Assembly (NCBI GenBank): GCA_030835825.1 | Contig: JAURRA010000002.1 | Location: 18,593 to 82,592 of the forward strand | Source of the DNA: Flavobacteriaceae bacterium | Lineage (GTDB): Bacteria > Bacteroidota > Bacteroidia > Flavobacteriales > Flavobacteriaceae | Direction: 5' to 3' | Length of the DNA stretch: 64,000 nt | In this document: piece after piece, positions 1 through 9,040 of the stretch | Layout: every line of letters begins with the position of its first letter | Numbering within the stretch: position 1 is the first letter of the stretch | Program-made: the position numbers and the translations under genes | Notes under the pieces: generated by a model | Told to the model about the DNA's origin: nothing | Database searches by the model: none | Seen by the model: only the letters and a program-made list of their open reading frames with translations

Positions 1-1480
1 TGATCAAATTATCTATATGATCCGAGTCAATTCTGACAAAACTCAATTTCTCCTGCGATGATTCTAGTTTTTGAATCAAATGACTAACAATCGGAGAATC
101 GAGTAGTAGTATCTCATAACCCTTGGCCTTTGCCTGTTCGATATAACTGTGTTGCTCCTCAATGCTTGAGGCATAAAGCAATACCAATTTGTCGTCTTTA
201 TCAGTTTGATGAGGCTTAACTTTTTCTTGAAGTTCCTCAAAAGTGTAGTATTTCCCATCGACTGTTGGATATAAAGCAAATTTCTCTGCCTTTTCAAAGA
301 ACTTGTGATCGCTCAACATGCCGTATTCAATCACTACCTTCACATCATTCCATTTGTTTTCAAATGACTCGCGGTCATCTTTAAACATGGAGTTAAGTTT
401 ATCAGCCACCTTTCTACTGATATAAGATGAGATTTTCTTTACCGCGCCATCGGCTTGCAAATAGGATCTCGAAACGTTGAGAGGAATGTCTGGTGAGTCT
501 ATGACCCCGCGAAGCATGGTTAAAAATTCGGGAACTATACCCTCCACGTTATCTGTTACAAACACTTGATTTTGATAGAGTTGAATACGATCTTTTTGTA
601 AATTGAGATCGTTGTTCAATTTTGGAAAATACAGAATACCCGTTAAGTTGAAGGGATAATCTACATTGAGATGGATTTGAAACAAAGGTGCTTCAAATTG
701 CATGGGATACAATTCTCTGTAAAATGCTTTGTAATCTTCATCTTTTAAATCTGCTGGTGGAATGGTCCAAGCAGGATTCGTGTTATTGACGATATTATCA
801 ACAGTTTTAGTCTCTGGTTTGGCGTCTTTATCGGCACCTTCCGGCAACGGCAAAGTCTCTTCCTTGGTGCCAAATTTAATTGGCACAGGCATAAACTTGT
901 TGTACTTGTTTAACAAGGTGTTAATTCTAGCTTCCTCTAAAAACTCTTTTGAGTCTTTGTCGAGATGTAAGATAATCTCTGTTCCTCTGTCTTTTTTGTC
1001 ACATGTTTCAAGGGTAAACTCTGGAGAGCCATCACAAGACCAATGCACGGCTGGTTCGTCTTTGTAAGATTTGGTTAAAATCTCGACTTTTTCCGATACC
1101 ATGAAAGCCGAATAAAAGCCTAACCCAAAATGACCAATGATGCCTGAATCTTCGAGTTTATCCTTGTATTGATCTATAAATTCTTCAGCTCCAGAAAAAG
1201 CAACCTCATTGATGTATTTTTCAACTTCTTCTTTTGTCATCCCCAAGCCCTGGTCGATGATGTGTAATTTTCCGGCTTTTTTGTCAATTTTAACTTCAAT
1301 TTTGGGTGAGCCATAATCGACTTTTGCCTCGCCAAGCTTGTTGAGGTGTTTTAGTTTAAGAGTGGCATCTGATGCGTTACTAATAAGTTCTCTTAAGAAT
1401 ATTTCGTGATCACTGTAAAGAAATTTTTTGATGAGCGGAAAGATATTGTCCACCGATACATTGATTTTTCCTTTTGTCAT
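1..1480 (-). CDS. htpG: Molecular chaperone HtpG (Hsp90), C-terminus beyond window
   Basis: ATP-dependent cytosolic chaperone of the Hsp90 family. Translated from the ATG at 1480, the protein starts MTKGKINVSVDNIFPLIKKF and shows the GHKL ATPase motifs in order: ELISNASDA with the Mg/ATP-binding Asn35, IIDQGLGM with Asp76, and GHFGLGFYSAF around residues 116-126. About 493 codons lie in the window without a stop. Bacterial HtpG is usually somewhat over 600 residues, so the last part of the C-terminal dimerisation domain lies left of base 1. The gene is transcribed divergently from the KASIII gene. Its leader (1481-1606) holds a near-palindrome that may be a stress-regulation site. Identification is secure; only the C-terminal end is unseen. 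Confidence 0.96.
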   Translation of the reverse strand, partial: MTKGKINVSVDNIFPLIKKFLYSDHEIFLRELISNASDATLKLKHLNKLGEAKVDYGSPKIEVKIDKKAGKLHIIDQGLGMTKEEVEKYINEVAFSGAEEFIDQYKDKLEDSGIIGHFGLGFYSAFMVSEKVEILTKSYKDEPAVHWSCDGSPEFTLETCDKKDRGTEIILHLDKDSKEFLEEARINTLLNKYNKFMPVPIKFGTKEETLPLPEGADKDAKPETKTVDNIVNNTNPAWTIPPADLKDEDYKAFYRELYPMQFEAPLFQIHLNVDYPFNLTGILYFPKLNNDLNLQKDRIQLYQNQVFVTDNVEGIVPEFLTMLRGVIDSPDIPLNVSRSYLQADGAVKKISSYISRKVADKLNSMFKDDRESFENKWNDVKVVIEYGMLSDHKFFEKAEKFALYPTVDGKYYTFEELQEKVKPHQTDKDDKLVLLYASSIEEQHSYIEQAKAKGYEILLLDSPIVSHLIQKLESSQEKLSFVRIDSDHIDNLI

Positions 1481-1536
1481 GAGTTTGTTTTTAAATTATA
1501 CTGCCATATGTCAAAAAAAATACCACAAATAAGAAC

Positions 1537-1551
1537 ATGACAAACTGACAT
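1537..1551. promoter_or_regulatory. Near-palindrome in the htpG/KASIII divergent leader
   Basis: The 15-mer ATGACAAACTGACAT has half-sites ATGACA and TGACAT around AAC, palindromic except for one position. Read on the minus strand it is ATGTCAGTTTGTCAT, and its TTTG could serve as the -33 element of htpG, with an A/T-rich TATTTTTT box about 18 bases further on. A role in heat-shock control is inference only. Confidence 0.3.
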
Positions 1552-1575
1552 TATTTAGCAGACCTATCATTTCCT

Positions 1576-1583
1576 TATCTTTG
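1576..1583 (+). promoter_or_regulatory. Bacteroidota-type -7 box for the KASIII gene
   Basis: TATCTTTG matches the Bacteroidota -7 consensus TAnnTTTG and lies 23 bases before the ATG at 1607. I see no clear TTG -33 element at the usual 17-23 base spacing. Confidence 0.4.
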
Positions 1584-1606
1584 AGCCAGAACTAAATTGA
1601 CTTTCC

Positions 1607-2614
1607 ATGTATAAATCTAGAATTACGGGCTGCGGGCACTTTCTACCCGAGCGGATAGTTAAAAACAGTGATTTACTTGAATTCATGGAGACAAGCGACG
1701 AATGGATTCAAGAGCGCACAGGTATCGAGGAGCGCCGCTGGATCGATCCAGCGTCTGGAGAAACTACTTCCACCATGGGAGCTAAAGCAGCAGAGCGGGC
1801 AATAGCCCATGCGGGTCTGACAAAAGAGGATATTGATTTTATCATTTTCGCAACTTTATCTCCAGACATGTATTTTCCTGGTGGAGGAGTTAGAGTTCAA
1901 GATATCCTTGGGATGTCAACTATCGGTGCTTTAGATGTGCGTAACCAGTGTTCGGGTTTTGTTTATGCCTTGTCAGTAGCCGATCAATTCATCAAAACGG
2001 GGATGTATAAGAATATTTTGGTTATTGGTAGTGAGAACCATTCTGGAGGTTTGGAAAAATCTACCCGAGGTCGAGGAGTAACCGTAATTTTCGGTGATGG
2101 AGCAGGAGCGGTGGTACTGTCGAGAAGCGATGACGAGACGAGAGGATTGCTTTCAACCCATTTACATTCTGAAGGCGCACATGCTGCACAATTGTCACTC
2201 TTAAGCCCAAGTACAGGAAGGTGGGTCGATGAGATCATGAAAGACAACGACCCTGACGATATCTCGTATTATCCATATATGAATGGCCAATTTGTTTTTA
2301 AACATGCTGTAGTGCGTTTCAGTGAAGTTATCAACGAGGCCCTAGCGGTTAATAATTTGACGTCCTCAGATATCGATTTACTCATTCCACATCAGGCTAA
2401 CTTGAGAATAGCTCAGTTTATTCAAAAAAAATTCGGACTGACAGACGATCAGGTTTATAACAATATTATGCGTTATGGAAATACTACGGCCGCGTCAATA
2501 CCAATTGCTTTGTCGGAAGCGGTTGACGAAGGCCGGGTCAAGCAAGGAGATTTGGTGGTCATGGCTGCCTTTGGAAGTGGATTCACCTGGGCGAGTGCCC
2601 TTTTTAAGTGGTAA
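1607..2614 (+). CDS. fabH: 3-oxoacyl-ACP synthase III family protein (KASIII/FabH-like)
   Basis: Thiolase-fold condensing enzyme of 335 residues, the family's normal length. FabH starts fatty acid synthesis by condensing acyl-CoA with malonyl-ACP. The triad is visible: Cys115 in VRNQCSGFVYAL, His262 in IPHQANLRIAQF and Asn292 in YGNTTAASIP. The glycine-rich FGDGAGAVVL segment lies near residues 162-171 and the C-terminal AFGSGFTWASALF is typical. The stop is followed directly, without a spacer, by the ATG of the CoA-binding protein, so the two are probably co-transcribed. Some FabH-like proteins act in secondary or modified lipid synthesis, and this one has a longer 200-225 segment, so the precise acyl substrate is uncertain. 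Confidence 0.9.
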   Translation: MYKSRITGCGHFLPERIVKNSDLLEFMETSDEWIQERTGIEERRWIDPASGETTSTMGAKAAERAIAHAGLTKEDIDFIIFATLSPDMYFPGGGVRVQDILGMSTIGALDVRNQCSGFVYALSVADQFIKTGMYKNILVIGSENHSGGLEKSTRGRGVTVIFGDGAGAVVLSRSDDETRGLLSTHLHSEGAHAAQLSLLSPSTGRWVDEIMKDNDPDDISYYPYMNGQFVFKHAVVRFSEVINEALAVNNLTSSDIDLLIPHQANLRIAQFIQKKFGLTDDQVYNNIMRYGNTTAASIPIALSEAVDEGRVKQGDLVVMAAFGSGFTWASALFKW

Positions 2615-2983
2615 ATGGCATTAACTACCCTAGTCCTTGGCGCAAGTGAAAATCCCGAGCGATACGCTTACAAGGCCATAATGGCTCTATTACGACATGG
2701 CCATCCAGTGAGTGCTGTAGGCAATAGAATGGGTAGTGTTGGAGAAATCGAGATTGTCACCAATTGGCCAAAAACTAATGCAATAGATACTTTGACGCTT
2801 TATGTGGGTAAAAAACATCAGAAAGAGATTGTGGACAAAATTATTTGCCTCAACCCCAGAAGAGTTATTTTTAATCCAGGTACTGAAAATGCAGACCTAC
2901 AAAACACTCTTCAACAGGCAGGAATAGAAGTAGAAGAGGCATGTACTTTGGTGTTACTTGCGACGAATCAGTATGAGTCCTAA
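2615..2983 (+). CDS. CoA-binding protein (Rossmann, YccU-like)
   Basis: Small cytosolic protein of 122 residues with an N-terminal Rossmann turn [16 protein letters not shown] (from about residue 6) and the conserved [10 protein letters not shown] segment near residue 90, as in the CoA_binding_2 family related to succinyl-CoA synthetase alpha. Proteins of this family bind CoA or a nucleotide; their physiological role is mostly unknown. The start codon abuts the KASIII stop, which suggests translational coupling and a possible acyl-CoA context, though that link is inference. The last 30 bases overlap the 3' end of the convergent symporter gene. Confidence 0.82.
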   Translation: MALTTLVLGASENPERYAYKAIMALLRHGHPVSAVGNRMGSVGEIEIVTNWPKTNAIDTLTLYVGKKHQKEIVDKIICLNPRRVIFNPGTENADLQNTLQQAGIEVEEACTLVLLATNQYES

Positions 2984-4411
2984 AAAGGTGATCAAACCAT
3001 TTAACGGCAGTAATTCATAACCTAATTGGTATCCTCCTAAGCTTTCAGATGGCAGGTTTCCCAATAGAGTAGTCAAAAGAAGTGATACCAAGCATACAAC
3101 CCAAACCCATTGATCCATTAGCTTGTATTTTGTAAGAATACCAAAAGCAAATAACCCTAGAAGAGGTCCGTAAGTGTAGGTAGCTACAGTGAGCAATCCA
3201 TCAATTACATTGCGATCGATGATGTATTTGAAGCTAATTATTACCAAAATAAGAACCACACATATTGCGATATGCACCTTTTTTCGCAGCGATTTTTGAA
3301 CTTGATCTGATCGCTTTTCAATGGTCAAAAAATCGACACAAAAGGAGGTTGTAAGTGCGGTCAATGCACTGTCAGCACTGCTATATGCGGCAGCAATAAG
3401 CCCTAATAAAAATGTCACAGAAAGGGCCATGCCAAGTCCTTGATTTAGAGCAATTTCTGGAAAAAGTAAGTCGCTTTTCGGGGTGCCATCCATGAGGGGT
3501 AAACCCAATCCGGCACTATCAGTATAAACAAACAGTAGCGCGCCTAAAATGAGAAATAAGAAGTTCACTACAACCAAAACAATGCTGAAGCAAACCATAT
3601 TTTTCTGTGCATCTTTCAGGGTCCGGCAAGTGAGGTTTTTCTGCATCATGTCTTGATCAAGGCCTGTCATGCAAATGGCGATAAACATCCCTCCGAGAAA
3701 GGATTTAATCAGATGATTTTTCTCGAGAAAATTGTCCGTAAAGAAAATTTGATTGTATTGACCGAAAGCCTCTGACTGAAGAAAATCAGCAAACCCAATA
3801 TTTAAGAAATTAAGGATTAAAAACACAGATAGTCCCACAGCAATCAACATGAAAAGAGTTTGAAGTGTATCAGTCCAAACAATGGTTTTTATGCCTCCAC
3901 GGTGTGTGTATACCCAAATAAGCAATACAGAGAGAATTACAGTTAGCTCGAAAGGTATGTTCCATTGGTCAAAAACAAATTGTTGTAACACAATGGCTAC
4001 TAAAAACAATCTGAAGGCCGCTCCAACGACCCTAGAAATAAAAAAGAAAAAAGCTCCTGTCCGATGACTTACAGTGCCAAACCGGTCGTTCAAATATTCA
4101 TAAATCGATGTTACGTTGAGGCGATAATAAATGGGCATTAGAACAAAAGCAATCACCATGTAGCCAGCCAAATAACCCAAAACAACTTGCATGTAGCCCA
4201 TTTGTGCCCCCGCTACCCATCCAGGAACAGAAATAAAAGTTACTCCCGATAGTGAGGTTCCAATCATACCAAAAGCTACCAAGTACCAGGGTGATTGACG
4301 ATTTGCTTTAAAAAATGCTTGATTACTGTCGTCTCGTCCAGTGATGCGGGAAATACCGTAAAGCACCGCAAAGTAGGAAAGGATTACAAATATTATCAGT
4401 GTTGGTGTCAT
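2954..4411 (-). CDS. Sodium:solute symporter (SSS family)
   Basis: Inner-membrane transporter of 485 residues with about 13 hydrophobic segments, using a sodium gradient to import a solute. The family signature [11 protein letters not shown] occurs near residue 56, followed by [12 protein letters not shown] after the third helix. An upstream in-frame TTG at 4438 would add nine residues (MQYCSINDI), but the ATG at 4411 puts the N-terminus directly before the first membrane helix and is preferred. The substrate (sugar, amino acid, nucleoside or other) cannot be told from sequence. The gene stands alone on the minus strand, divergent from recR and overlapping the CoA-binding gene tail to tail by 30 bases. 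Confidence 0.88.
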   Translation of the reverse strand: MTPTLIIFVILSYFAVLYGISRITGRDDSNQAFFKANRQSPWYLVAFGMIGTSLSGVTFISVPGWVAGAQMGYMQVVLGYLAGYMVIAFVLMPIYYRLNVTSIYEYLNDRFGTVSHRTGAFFFFISRVVGAAFRLFLVAIVLQQFVFDQWNIPFELTVILSVLLIWVYTHRGGIKTIVWTDTLQTLFMLIAVGLSVFLILNFLNIGFADFLQSEAFGQYNQIFFTDNFLEKNHLIKSFLGGMFIAICMTGLDQDMMQKNLTCRTLKDAQKNMVCFSIVLVVVNFLFLILGALLFVYTDSAGLGLPLMDGTPKSDLLFPEIALNQGLGMALSVTFLLGLIAAAYSSADSALTALTTSFCVDFLTIEKRSDQVQKSLRKKVHIAICVVLILVIISFKYIIDRNVIDGLLTVATYTYGPLLGLFAFGILTKYKLMDQWVWVVCLVSLLLTTLLGNLPSESLGGYQLGYELLPLNGLITFLGLILIRRK

Positions 4412-4507
4412 AATGTCATTGATTGAACAATATTGCAATAAATTTGTCCAATTTCCAAATGACGCAGAACAGAACTAACTTTAGTGCATTCAAACGAGTT
4501 TAAATTG

Positions 4508-4515
4508 TATTTTTG
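4508..4515 (+). promoter_or_regulatory. -7 box almost abutting the recR start codon
   Basis: TATTTTTG is an exact TAnnTTTG match and ends 5 bases before the recR ATG at 4521. Transcription would start at or next to the start codon, giving a leaderless or very short leader. No strong -33 TTG is seen. Confidence 0.45.
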
Positions 4516-4520
4516 CCATC

Positions 4521-5138
4521 ATGGAGTTTTCATCAAAATTACTCGAAAAAGCAGTTGCCGAAATGTCTCATTTGCCGGGAATAGGAAAAAGGACTGCCCT
4601 GAGGTTGGTCCTGCACCTTTTGCGCCAGCCTAAACAACAAACGGAAAGCCTTTCTGAGGCACTACTCAACCTTAGGCAAACCATTAAATTCTGTGAACAA
4701 TGCCACAACATCTCCGACACCTCAATTTGTGATATCTGTTCAAATGGTTTTCGAGATGGAAGTCAAGTCTGTGTGGTTGAGGATATTCGTGACGTGATGG
4801 CCATAGAGAATACGGGCACCTTTAAAGGACTCTACCATGTTTTAGGTGGTAAAATTTCACCTATAGACGGCGTAGGACCCCAAGATTTGAAAATTGAGTC
4901 ATTGGTAAATAGAGTCAATTCTGGAGCTGTAAAAGAGCTGATATTTGCCTTGAGTTCAACCATTGAAGGAGACACAACAAACTTTTATATTTTCAGACAA
5001 CTGAATGGATCTGAAGTCAAAGTTTCCACTATTGCAAGAGGTATTGCTGTTGGAGATGAATTAGAATACGCCGATGAAATTACATTAGGACGGAGTATTC
5101 AAAATAGAATTCCCTTTGAATCCGCCATAAAATCATAG
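4521..5138 (+). CDS. recR: Recombination mediator RecR
   Basis: DNA repair protein of 205 residues that works with RecO (and RecF) to load RecA on gapped DNA. Visible in order are the helix-hairpin-helix [12 protein letters not shown] (18-29), a four-cysteine zinc finger (Cys58, Cys61, Cys70, Cys73) and a TOPRIM domain starting at VCVVEDIRD (about 83) with the [18 protein letters not shown] segment. Length is normal for RecR. The GT2 gene begins 9 bases after the stop. There is no Shine-Dalgarno-like run before the ATG, but a -7 promoter box lies immediately upstream. Identification is secure. Confidence 0.96.
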   Translation: MEFSSKLLEKAVAEMSHLPGIGKRTALRLVLHLLRQPKQQTESLSEALLNLRQTIKFCEQCHNISDTSICDICSNGFRDGSQVCVVEDIRDVMAIENTGTFKGLYHVLGGKISPIDGVGPQDLKIESLVNRVNSGAVKELIFALSSTIEGDTTNFYIFRQLNGSEVKVSTIARGIAVGDELEYADEITLGRSIQNRIPFESAIKS

Positions 5139-5147
5139 TATAGCTTC

Positions 5148-6248
5148 ATGCAGCTCTCTATAGTCATTCTCAATTATAATCTTCAGCATTTTCTGTATCT
5201 ATGTGTCGATAGTGTTGATCGCGCTATCTCAAAAATAGATGCAGAAATTATCGTTATTGACAACGCCTCTACTGATGGCAGCCGTCAAGCCATTCAAGAG
5301 GCCTTCCCCCATGTAATTTGGATTCAGAATACGCAAAATGTTGGTTTTGCCAAGGCCAACAATATGGCTGTCGAAAGGGCGAAGGGTGAGTTTATATGCC
5401 TTTTAAATCCTGATGCCGTGGTGCCTGAAAATACTTTTTCTGAGATTTTAAATTTTGCAAATAAACAGAAAAACCTTGGTGCAGTTGGCTGTCAGCTTTT
5501 TAATGGTCAAGGTGATTTTTTGCCAGAAAGTAAAAGAAATAGACTCACATTCCCAATAGCTTTAATGAAACTTTTAGGGTTTAATAAAGGTTACTACAAC
5601 TTGGATTTAGGTCAGAATGATATTGGGGAAACCGATGTTCTGGTCGGAGCATTCATGCTTTTGAAAAGAAAAACATACCATGACTACAATGGCTTAGATG
5701 AGGCGTTTTTTATGTTTGGAGAGGATATCGATTTCTCTTTAAGACTCCAAGAAAATGGCCTCAAAAACTTATATTACGGTCAAGTTAAAGTCTTGCATTT
5801 TAAAGGAGAGAGCGCTCTGAAAGACAGTGCATATGCAAAGAATTTTTTTGGAGCTATGAAAATCTTTTACAAAAAACATTTCAAAAGAAATTTATTCAGA
5901 GATATAGCCATTCGAGCAGGAGAGATAGTGATTCGAATCCTGGCTCGTCCAAATCACCAAGCTCAGCAGCCATCATATCCGATGGTATTAATTTCAAAAA
6001 GTGAGGTTCATAATCTGGGATCTATAGACATTTCCTACTGCCAAGATCAGTTGCTTTTCGATGAAACAGAGGTGACTTACCTCATTGATATGTCACATTT
6101 TTCTTATCGTGAAGTGCTTGATGCTCTTTGTTCAAATTATGACTCTCACAGGAAACAAGTCAAGTTTATTCCTAAAAATGCTTCTTTTGCTGTTGGGAGT
6201 AATGGTTCCAATAGCTTAGGTTCGGCAATTATTTTTGAAACGATTTAA
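5148..6248 (+). CDS. GT2 family glycosyltransferase with extra C-terminal region
   Basis: Cytoplasmic or membrane-associated GT-A glycosyltransferase of 366 residues, probably adding a sugar to a cell-surface glycan. The N-terminal MQLSIVILNYN, IIVIDNASTDGS, NVGFAKANN (64-72), LLNPDA and the acceptor-side FFMFGEDIDFSLRLQENG are the standard GT2 motifs, resembling WbbL-type rhamnosyltransferases. Beyond about residue 265 lies roughly 100 residues that I cannot assign to a domain; they include DISYCQDQLLFDETEVTYLIDM and are rich in Ser and Asn near the end. It sits between recR and an E2 gene, so context gives no substrate. Confidence 0.85.
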   Translation: MQLSIVILNYNLQHFLYLCVDSVDRAISKIDAEIIVIDNASTDGSRQAIQEAFPHVIWIQNTQNVGFAKANNMAVERAKGEFICLLNPDAVVPENTFSEILNFANKQKNLGAVGCQLFNGQGDFLPESKRNRLTFPIALMKLLGFNKGYYNLDLGQNDIGETDVLVGAFMLLKRKTYHDYNGLDEAFFMFGEDIDFSLRLQENGLKNLYYGQVKVLHFKGESALKDSAYAKNFFGAMKIFYKKHFKRNLFRDIAIRAGEIVIRILARPNHQAQQPSYPMVLISKSEVHNLGSIDISYCQDQLLFDETEVTYLIDMSHFSYREVLDALCSNYDSHRKQVKFIPKNASFAVGSNGSNSLGSAIIFETI

Positions 6249-6312
6249 TACTATTGAAGGCTTCCTTTCAGGCATTTTATTTAATTTTGCAAAAGAATTG
6301 AGATTCTTGCAT

Positions 6313-7605
6313 ATGGCACGATACGAGTTGAAATTACCTAAAATGGGTGAGAGTGTAGCGGAGGCTACCGTGACCAGTTGGTTAAAAGGAATTGGTGATG
6401 CCATAACCATGGACGAGGATGTCTTGGAGATAGCTACTGATAAGGTTGACAGTGGTGTTCCTAGCGAGGTCAGCGGTATATTAGTCGAAATGTGCTTTGA
6501 AGTGGATCAAGTAGCGCAAGTTGGAGATACTTTGGCCATTATTGAAACAAAGGATTTAAATGCCACTGCAAAAGAAAGTATTTCTAAACCTCAAGAACCT
6601 ACTCCTCAGGTTGTCGTGCCTCACATCCCTTCGGAAGTTACAGTTGATTCTGTAAAATTGCCTTCGGATAATAGGTTTTATTCACCATTGGTAAAAAACA
6701 TTGCCAAGACAGAGGGTATTTCAAATGATGAATTGAGTAGAATTACGGGTACGGGCAAAGATGGTCGTGTGACCAAAAACGATATTATCGCATACATCGC
6801 AAATCGGGGGCAGAGTCCAGAAATCCCCTTAAGACAGAATTCAGAAGAGGTTGTTAATGAACCTGTACAGCCACAATCAGTGAATATATCTAGTGGCTCA
6901 GACGATATCATAGAAATGTCCAGAATGGGTAAACTGGTTGCTAAGCACATGGTTGATTCGTTGCAAACTTCGGCTCATGTTCAGTCCTTTGTTGAAGTTG
7001 ATGTTACCAAAATATGGAATTGGCGCACGCGTATCAAAGAAGATTATTTAAAACGAGAAGGAGAGCCCTTAACTTTTACACCGATTTTTATGGAAGCGGT
7101 GGCTCAAACGTTGCGCAATTTCCCAATGATGAACATATCAGTTCAGGGAGATCAAATAATCCTGAAGAAACACATCAATCTTGGCATGGCTACAGCATTG
7201 GGAGATGGTAATTTAATTGTGCCGGTTATCAAGGATGCAGATCAGCTCAATTTAAGAGGCCTGTCGAAAAGAGTAAATGATTTGGCGAATCGGGCAAGAA
7301 ATAACAAGCTTAAGCCCGACGATATCCAAGACGGAACCTATACAGTAACCAATGTTGGTACATTTGGAAGTATTATGGGTACACCAATAATCAATCAACC
7401 TCAAGTAGGTATTTTGGCTTTAGGTGCCATTAGAAAAGTCCCAGCTGTCATTGAGACTTCGGAGGGAGATTTCATTGGAATACGACACAAAATGTTTTTA
7501 TCACATTCCTATGATCATCGGGTAGTTAATGGGGCGCTCGGCGGTCAGTTCGTTCAAGCTGTAAAGATGTATCTGGAAGCTTGGGACGAAAATCGCACGG
7601 TTTAG
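6313..7605 (+). CDS. 2-oxo acid dehydrogenase E2 component (lipoyl acyltransferase)
   Basis: Core subunit of a 2-oxo acid dehydrogenase complex, carrying the acyl group on lipoate to CoA. In order: a lipoyl domain (1-80) with Lys44 in EIATDKVDSGVP, a Pro/Glu-rich linker, a peripheral-subunit-binding domain (about 121-162, SPLVKNIAKTEGI) and the catalytic domain (about 200-430). The ATG at 6313 gives the canonical MARYELKLPKMGESV; the longer upstream reading has no family resemblance and overlaps the glycosyltransferase. The active-site motif reads DHRVVNG (401-407), with Asn406 in place of the usual Asp; His402 is kept. It most resembles branched-chain or general Bacteroidota E2 proteins. No E1 or E3 gene is adjacent. 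Confidence 0.9.
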   Translation: MARYELKLPKMGESVAEATVTSWLKGIGDAITMDEDVLEIATDKVDSGVPSEVSGILVEMCFEVDQVAQVGDTLAIIETKDLNATAKESISKPQEPTPQVVVPHIPSEVTVDSVKLPSDNRFYSPLVKNIAKTEGISNDELSRITGTGKDGRVTKNDIIAYIANRGQSPEIPLRQNSEEVVNEPVQPQSVNISSGSDDIIEMSRMGKLVAKHMVDSLQTSAHVQSFVEVDVTKIWNWRTRIKEDYLKREGEPLTFTPIFMEAVAQTLRNFPMMNISVQGDQIILKKHINLGMATALGDGNLIVPVIKDADQLNLRGLSKRVNDLANRARNNKLKPDDIQDGTYTVTNVGTFGSIMGTPIINQPQVGILALGAIRKVPAVIETSEGDFIGIRHKMFLSHSYDHRVVNGALGGQFVQAVKMYLEAWDENRTV

Positions 7606-7643
7606 GTGCTTGAGGTCTTTTCCATCATTTCAAAAATGACACT

Positions 7644-8429
7644 ATGGATTTAAAATTAAATCGACCAATATGTTTCTTTGATCTAGAAACAACAGGGGTT
7701 GATATTTCTAAAGATAGAATTGTAGAAATAGCCGTTCTAAAAGTTTTTCCTTCGGGAAATCAAGAGTCGCATCGATGGCTGGTCAATCCTGAACAGCCTA
7801 TTCCTGCCCAGGCTTCAGCAGTGCACGGAATAACTGATGATATGGTAGCTGACGCGCCTACTTTTAACAGTCTTTCGGGTGAAATAAGTCGCCTGATCGC
7901 TGATTCCGATTTGGCTGGTTACAATTCCAATAGGTTCGATATTCCGTTATTAGCCGAAGAAATGCTTAGGGCAGATTGTGATTTTGATATGAGTAATCGT
8001 TTGGCTATTGATGTTCAAAATATTTTTCACAAAAAGGAACAAAGAACTTTATCGGCAGCCTATCAATTTTATTGTCAACAGACACTTGAAAATGCGCACA
8101 CAGCAGAGGCCGACACTGCTGCCACTTACGAAATTTTGAAAGCCCAGTTGGATCGATATGACGATTTGGAAAACGATGTCACTTTTTTATCTGATTTCAC
8201 GACAAGACAAAAATTTGCAGATTTCGCCGGTTTCCTTGGCTATGACAAGCAACAAAGAATTTGTTTTAGCTTCGGAAAACACAAAGGTAAGCTAGTGACT
8301 CAGGTGCTGGATAGTGAACCAGGATATTTTAGTTGGTTACTCAATGCTGATTTCCCGCTTTACACAAAAAAAGTCCTCACGGCTATTAAATTAAGTGCTT
8401 TGAATACCAATCCAAATACCTTATTATGA
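7644..8429 (+). CDS. DEDDh 3'-5' exonuclease, ExoX-like
   Basis: DnaQ-fold exonuclease of 261 residues. The catalytic acidic residues show in FFDLETTG (Asp13, Glu15), GYNSNRFDIPLL and HTAEADTAAT, the last with the general-base His of the DEDDh class. After the nuclease domain comes a C-terminal segment with FSFGKHKGK and GYFSWLLNADFPLYTKK, matching the exodeoxyribonuclease X-like C-terminal domain. It is too small and differently tailed to be a replicative proofreading subunit, so a repair or recycling role is more likely. It overlaps the FAH-family gene by 4 bases (ATGA), indicating translational coupling. Confidence 0.85.
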   Translation: MDLKLNRPICFFDLETTGVDISKDRIVEIAVLKVFPSGNQESHRWLVNPEQPIPAQASAVHGITDDMVADAPTFNSLSGEISRLIADSDLAGYNSNRFDIPLLAEEMLRADCDFDMSNRLAIDVQNIFHKKEQRTLSAAYQFYCQQTLENAHTAEADTAATYEILKAQLDRYDDLENDVTFLSDFTTRQKFADFAGFLGYDKQQRICFSFGKHKGKLVTQVLDSEPGYFSWLLNADFPLYTKKVLTAIKLSALNTNPNTLL

Positions 8430-9037
8430 AATTGATTTGTATCGGCAGGAACTACGCAGACCATATCGCTGAGTTGGAAAATCAAAAACCAGATCATCCA
8501 GTTGTTTTTTTGAAACCAGATTCTTCTATTTTACTTAAAAAAATGCCTTTTGTTATCCCAGCTTTTTCCAATGACATTCATCATGAAGTTGAGGTATTGG
8601 TCAAAATCAATAAATTGGGAAAGCATATTGACTCTAAATTTGCTCATAAATATTACGATGAATTAGGCCTAGGTATTGATTTTACCGCCAGAGATATTCA
8701 AAACGAATTGAAGCAAAAAGGATTGCCTTGGGAAAAGGCCAAGGCTTTTGATGGTGCTGCTGTTATCGGAGATTGGATGCCTAAGGATGAATTTAATAAC
8801 ACCGATGATTTATCGTTCAGTTTAAGCAAAAACGGTAAAGTGGTGCAACAGGGCAGAAGCAGTCTCATGCTTTGGAAAATTGACGAAATCATTTCATATG
8901 TATCGCAGTATTTCACCCTAAAGATTGGCGATATTATTTTCACTGGCACACCCGCAGGTGTTGGTCCTGTTGCGTCGGGGGATCATTTGGTTGGCGAATT
9001 GGAAGGTCATCAATTGTTTGCAATAAATGTGAAATAG
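8426..9037 (+). CDS. Fumarylacetoacetate hydrolase family protein
   Basis: Metal-dependent hydrolase, isomerase or decarboxylase of the FAH fold, 203 residues, the short single-domain form. The N-terminal MKLICIGRNYADHI, metal ligands Glu54 and Glu56 in HHEVEVLVKI, Asp85 in GIGID-type GLGIDFTARD, and the closing FTGTPAGVGPV are clear. Small FAH proteins of this kind include oxaloacetate decarboxylases and acylpyruvases (FAHD1 type), and this length and motif set fit that group, but the substrate is not proved. It is coupled to the exonuclease gene in front and cinA starts 3 bases after its stop. Confidence 0.85.
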   Translation: MKLICIGRNYADHIAELENQKPDHPVVFLKPDSSILLKKMPFVIPAFSNDIHHEVEVLVKINKLGKHIDSKFAHKYYDELGLGIDFTARDIQNELKQKGLPWEKAKAFDGAAVIGDWMPKDEFNNTDDLSFSLSKNGKVVQQGRSSLMLWKIDEIISYVSQYFTLKIGDIIFTGTPAGVGPVASGDHLVGELEGHQLFAINVK

Positions 9038-9040
9038 ATC

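Noticed and set aside
762..1067. Open frame of 101 codons on the plus strand
   Set aside because: It is antisense to the clearly coding htpG frame and shows no family pattern.
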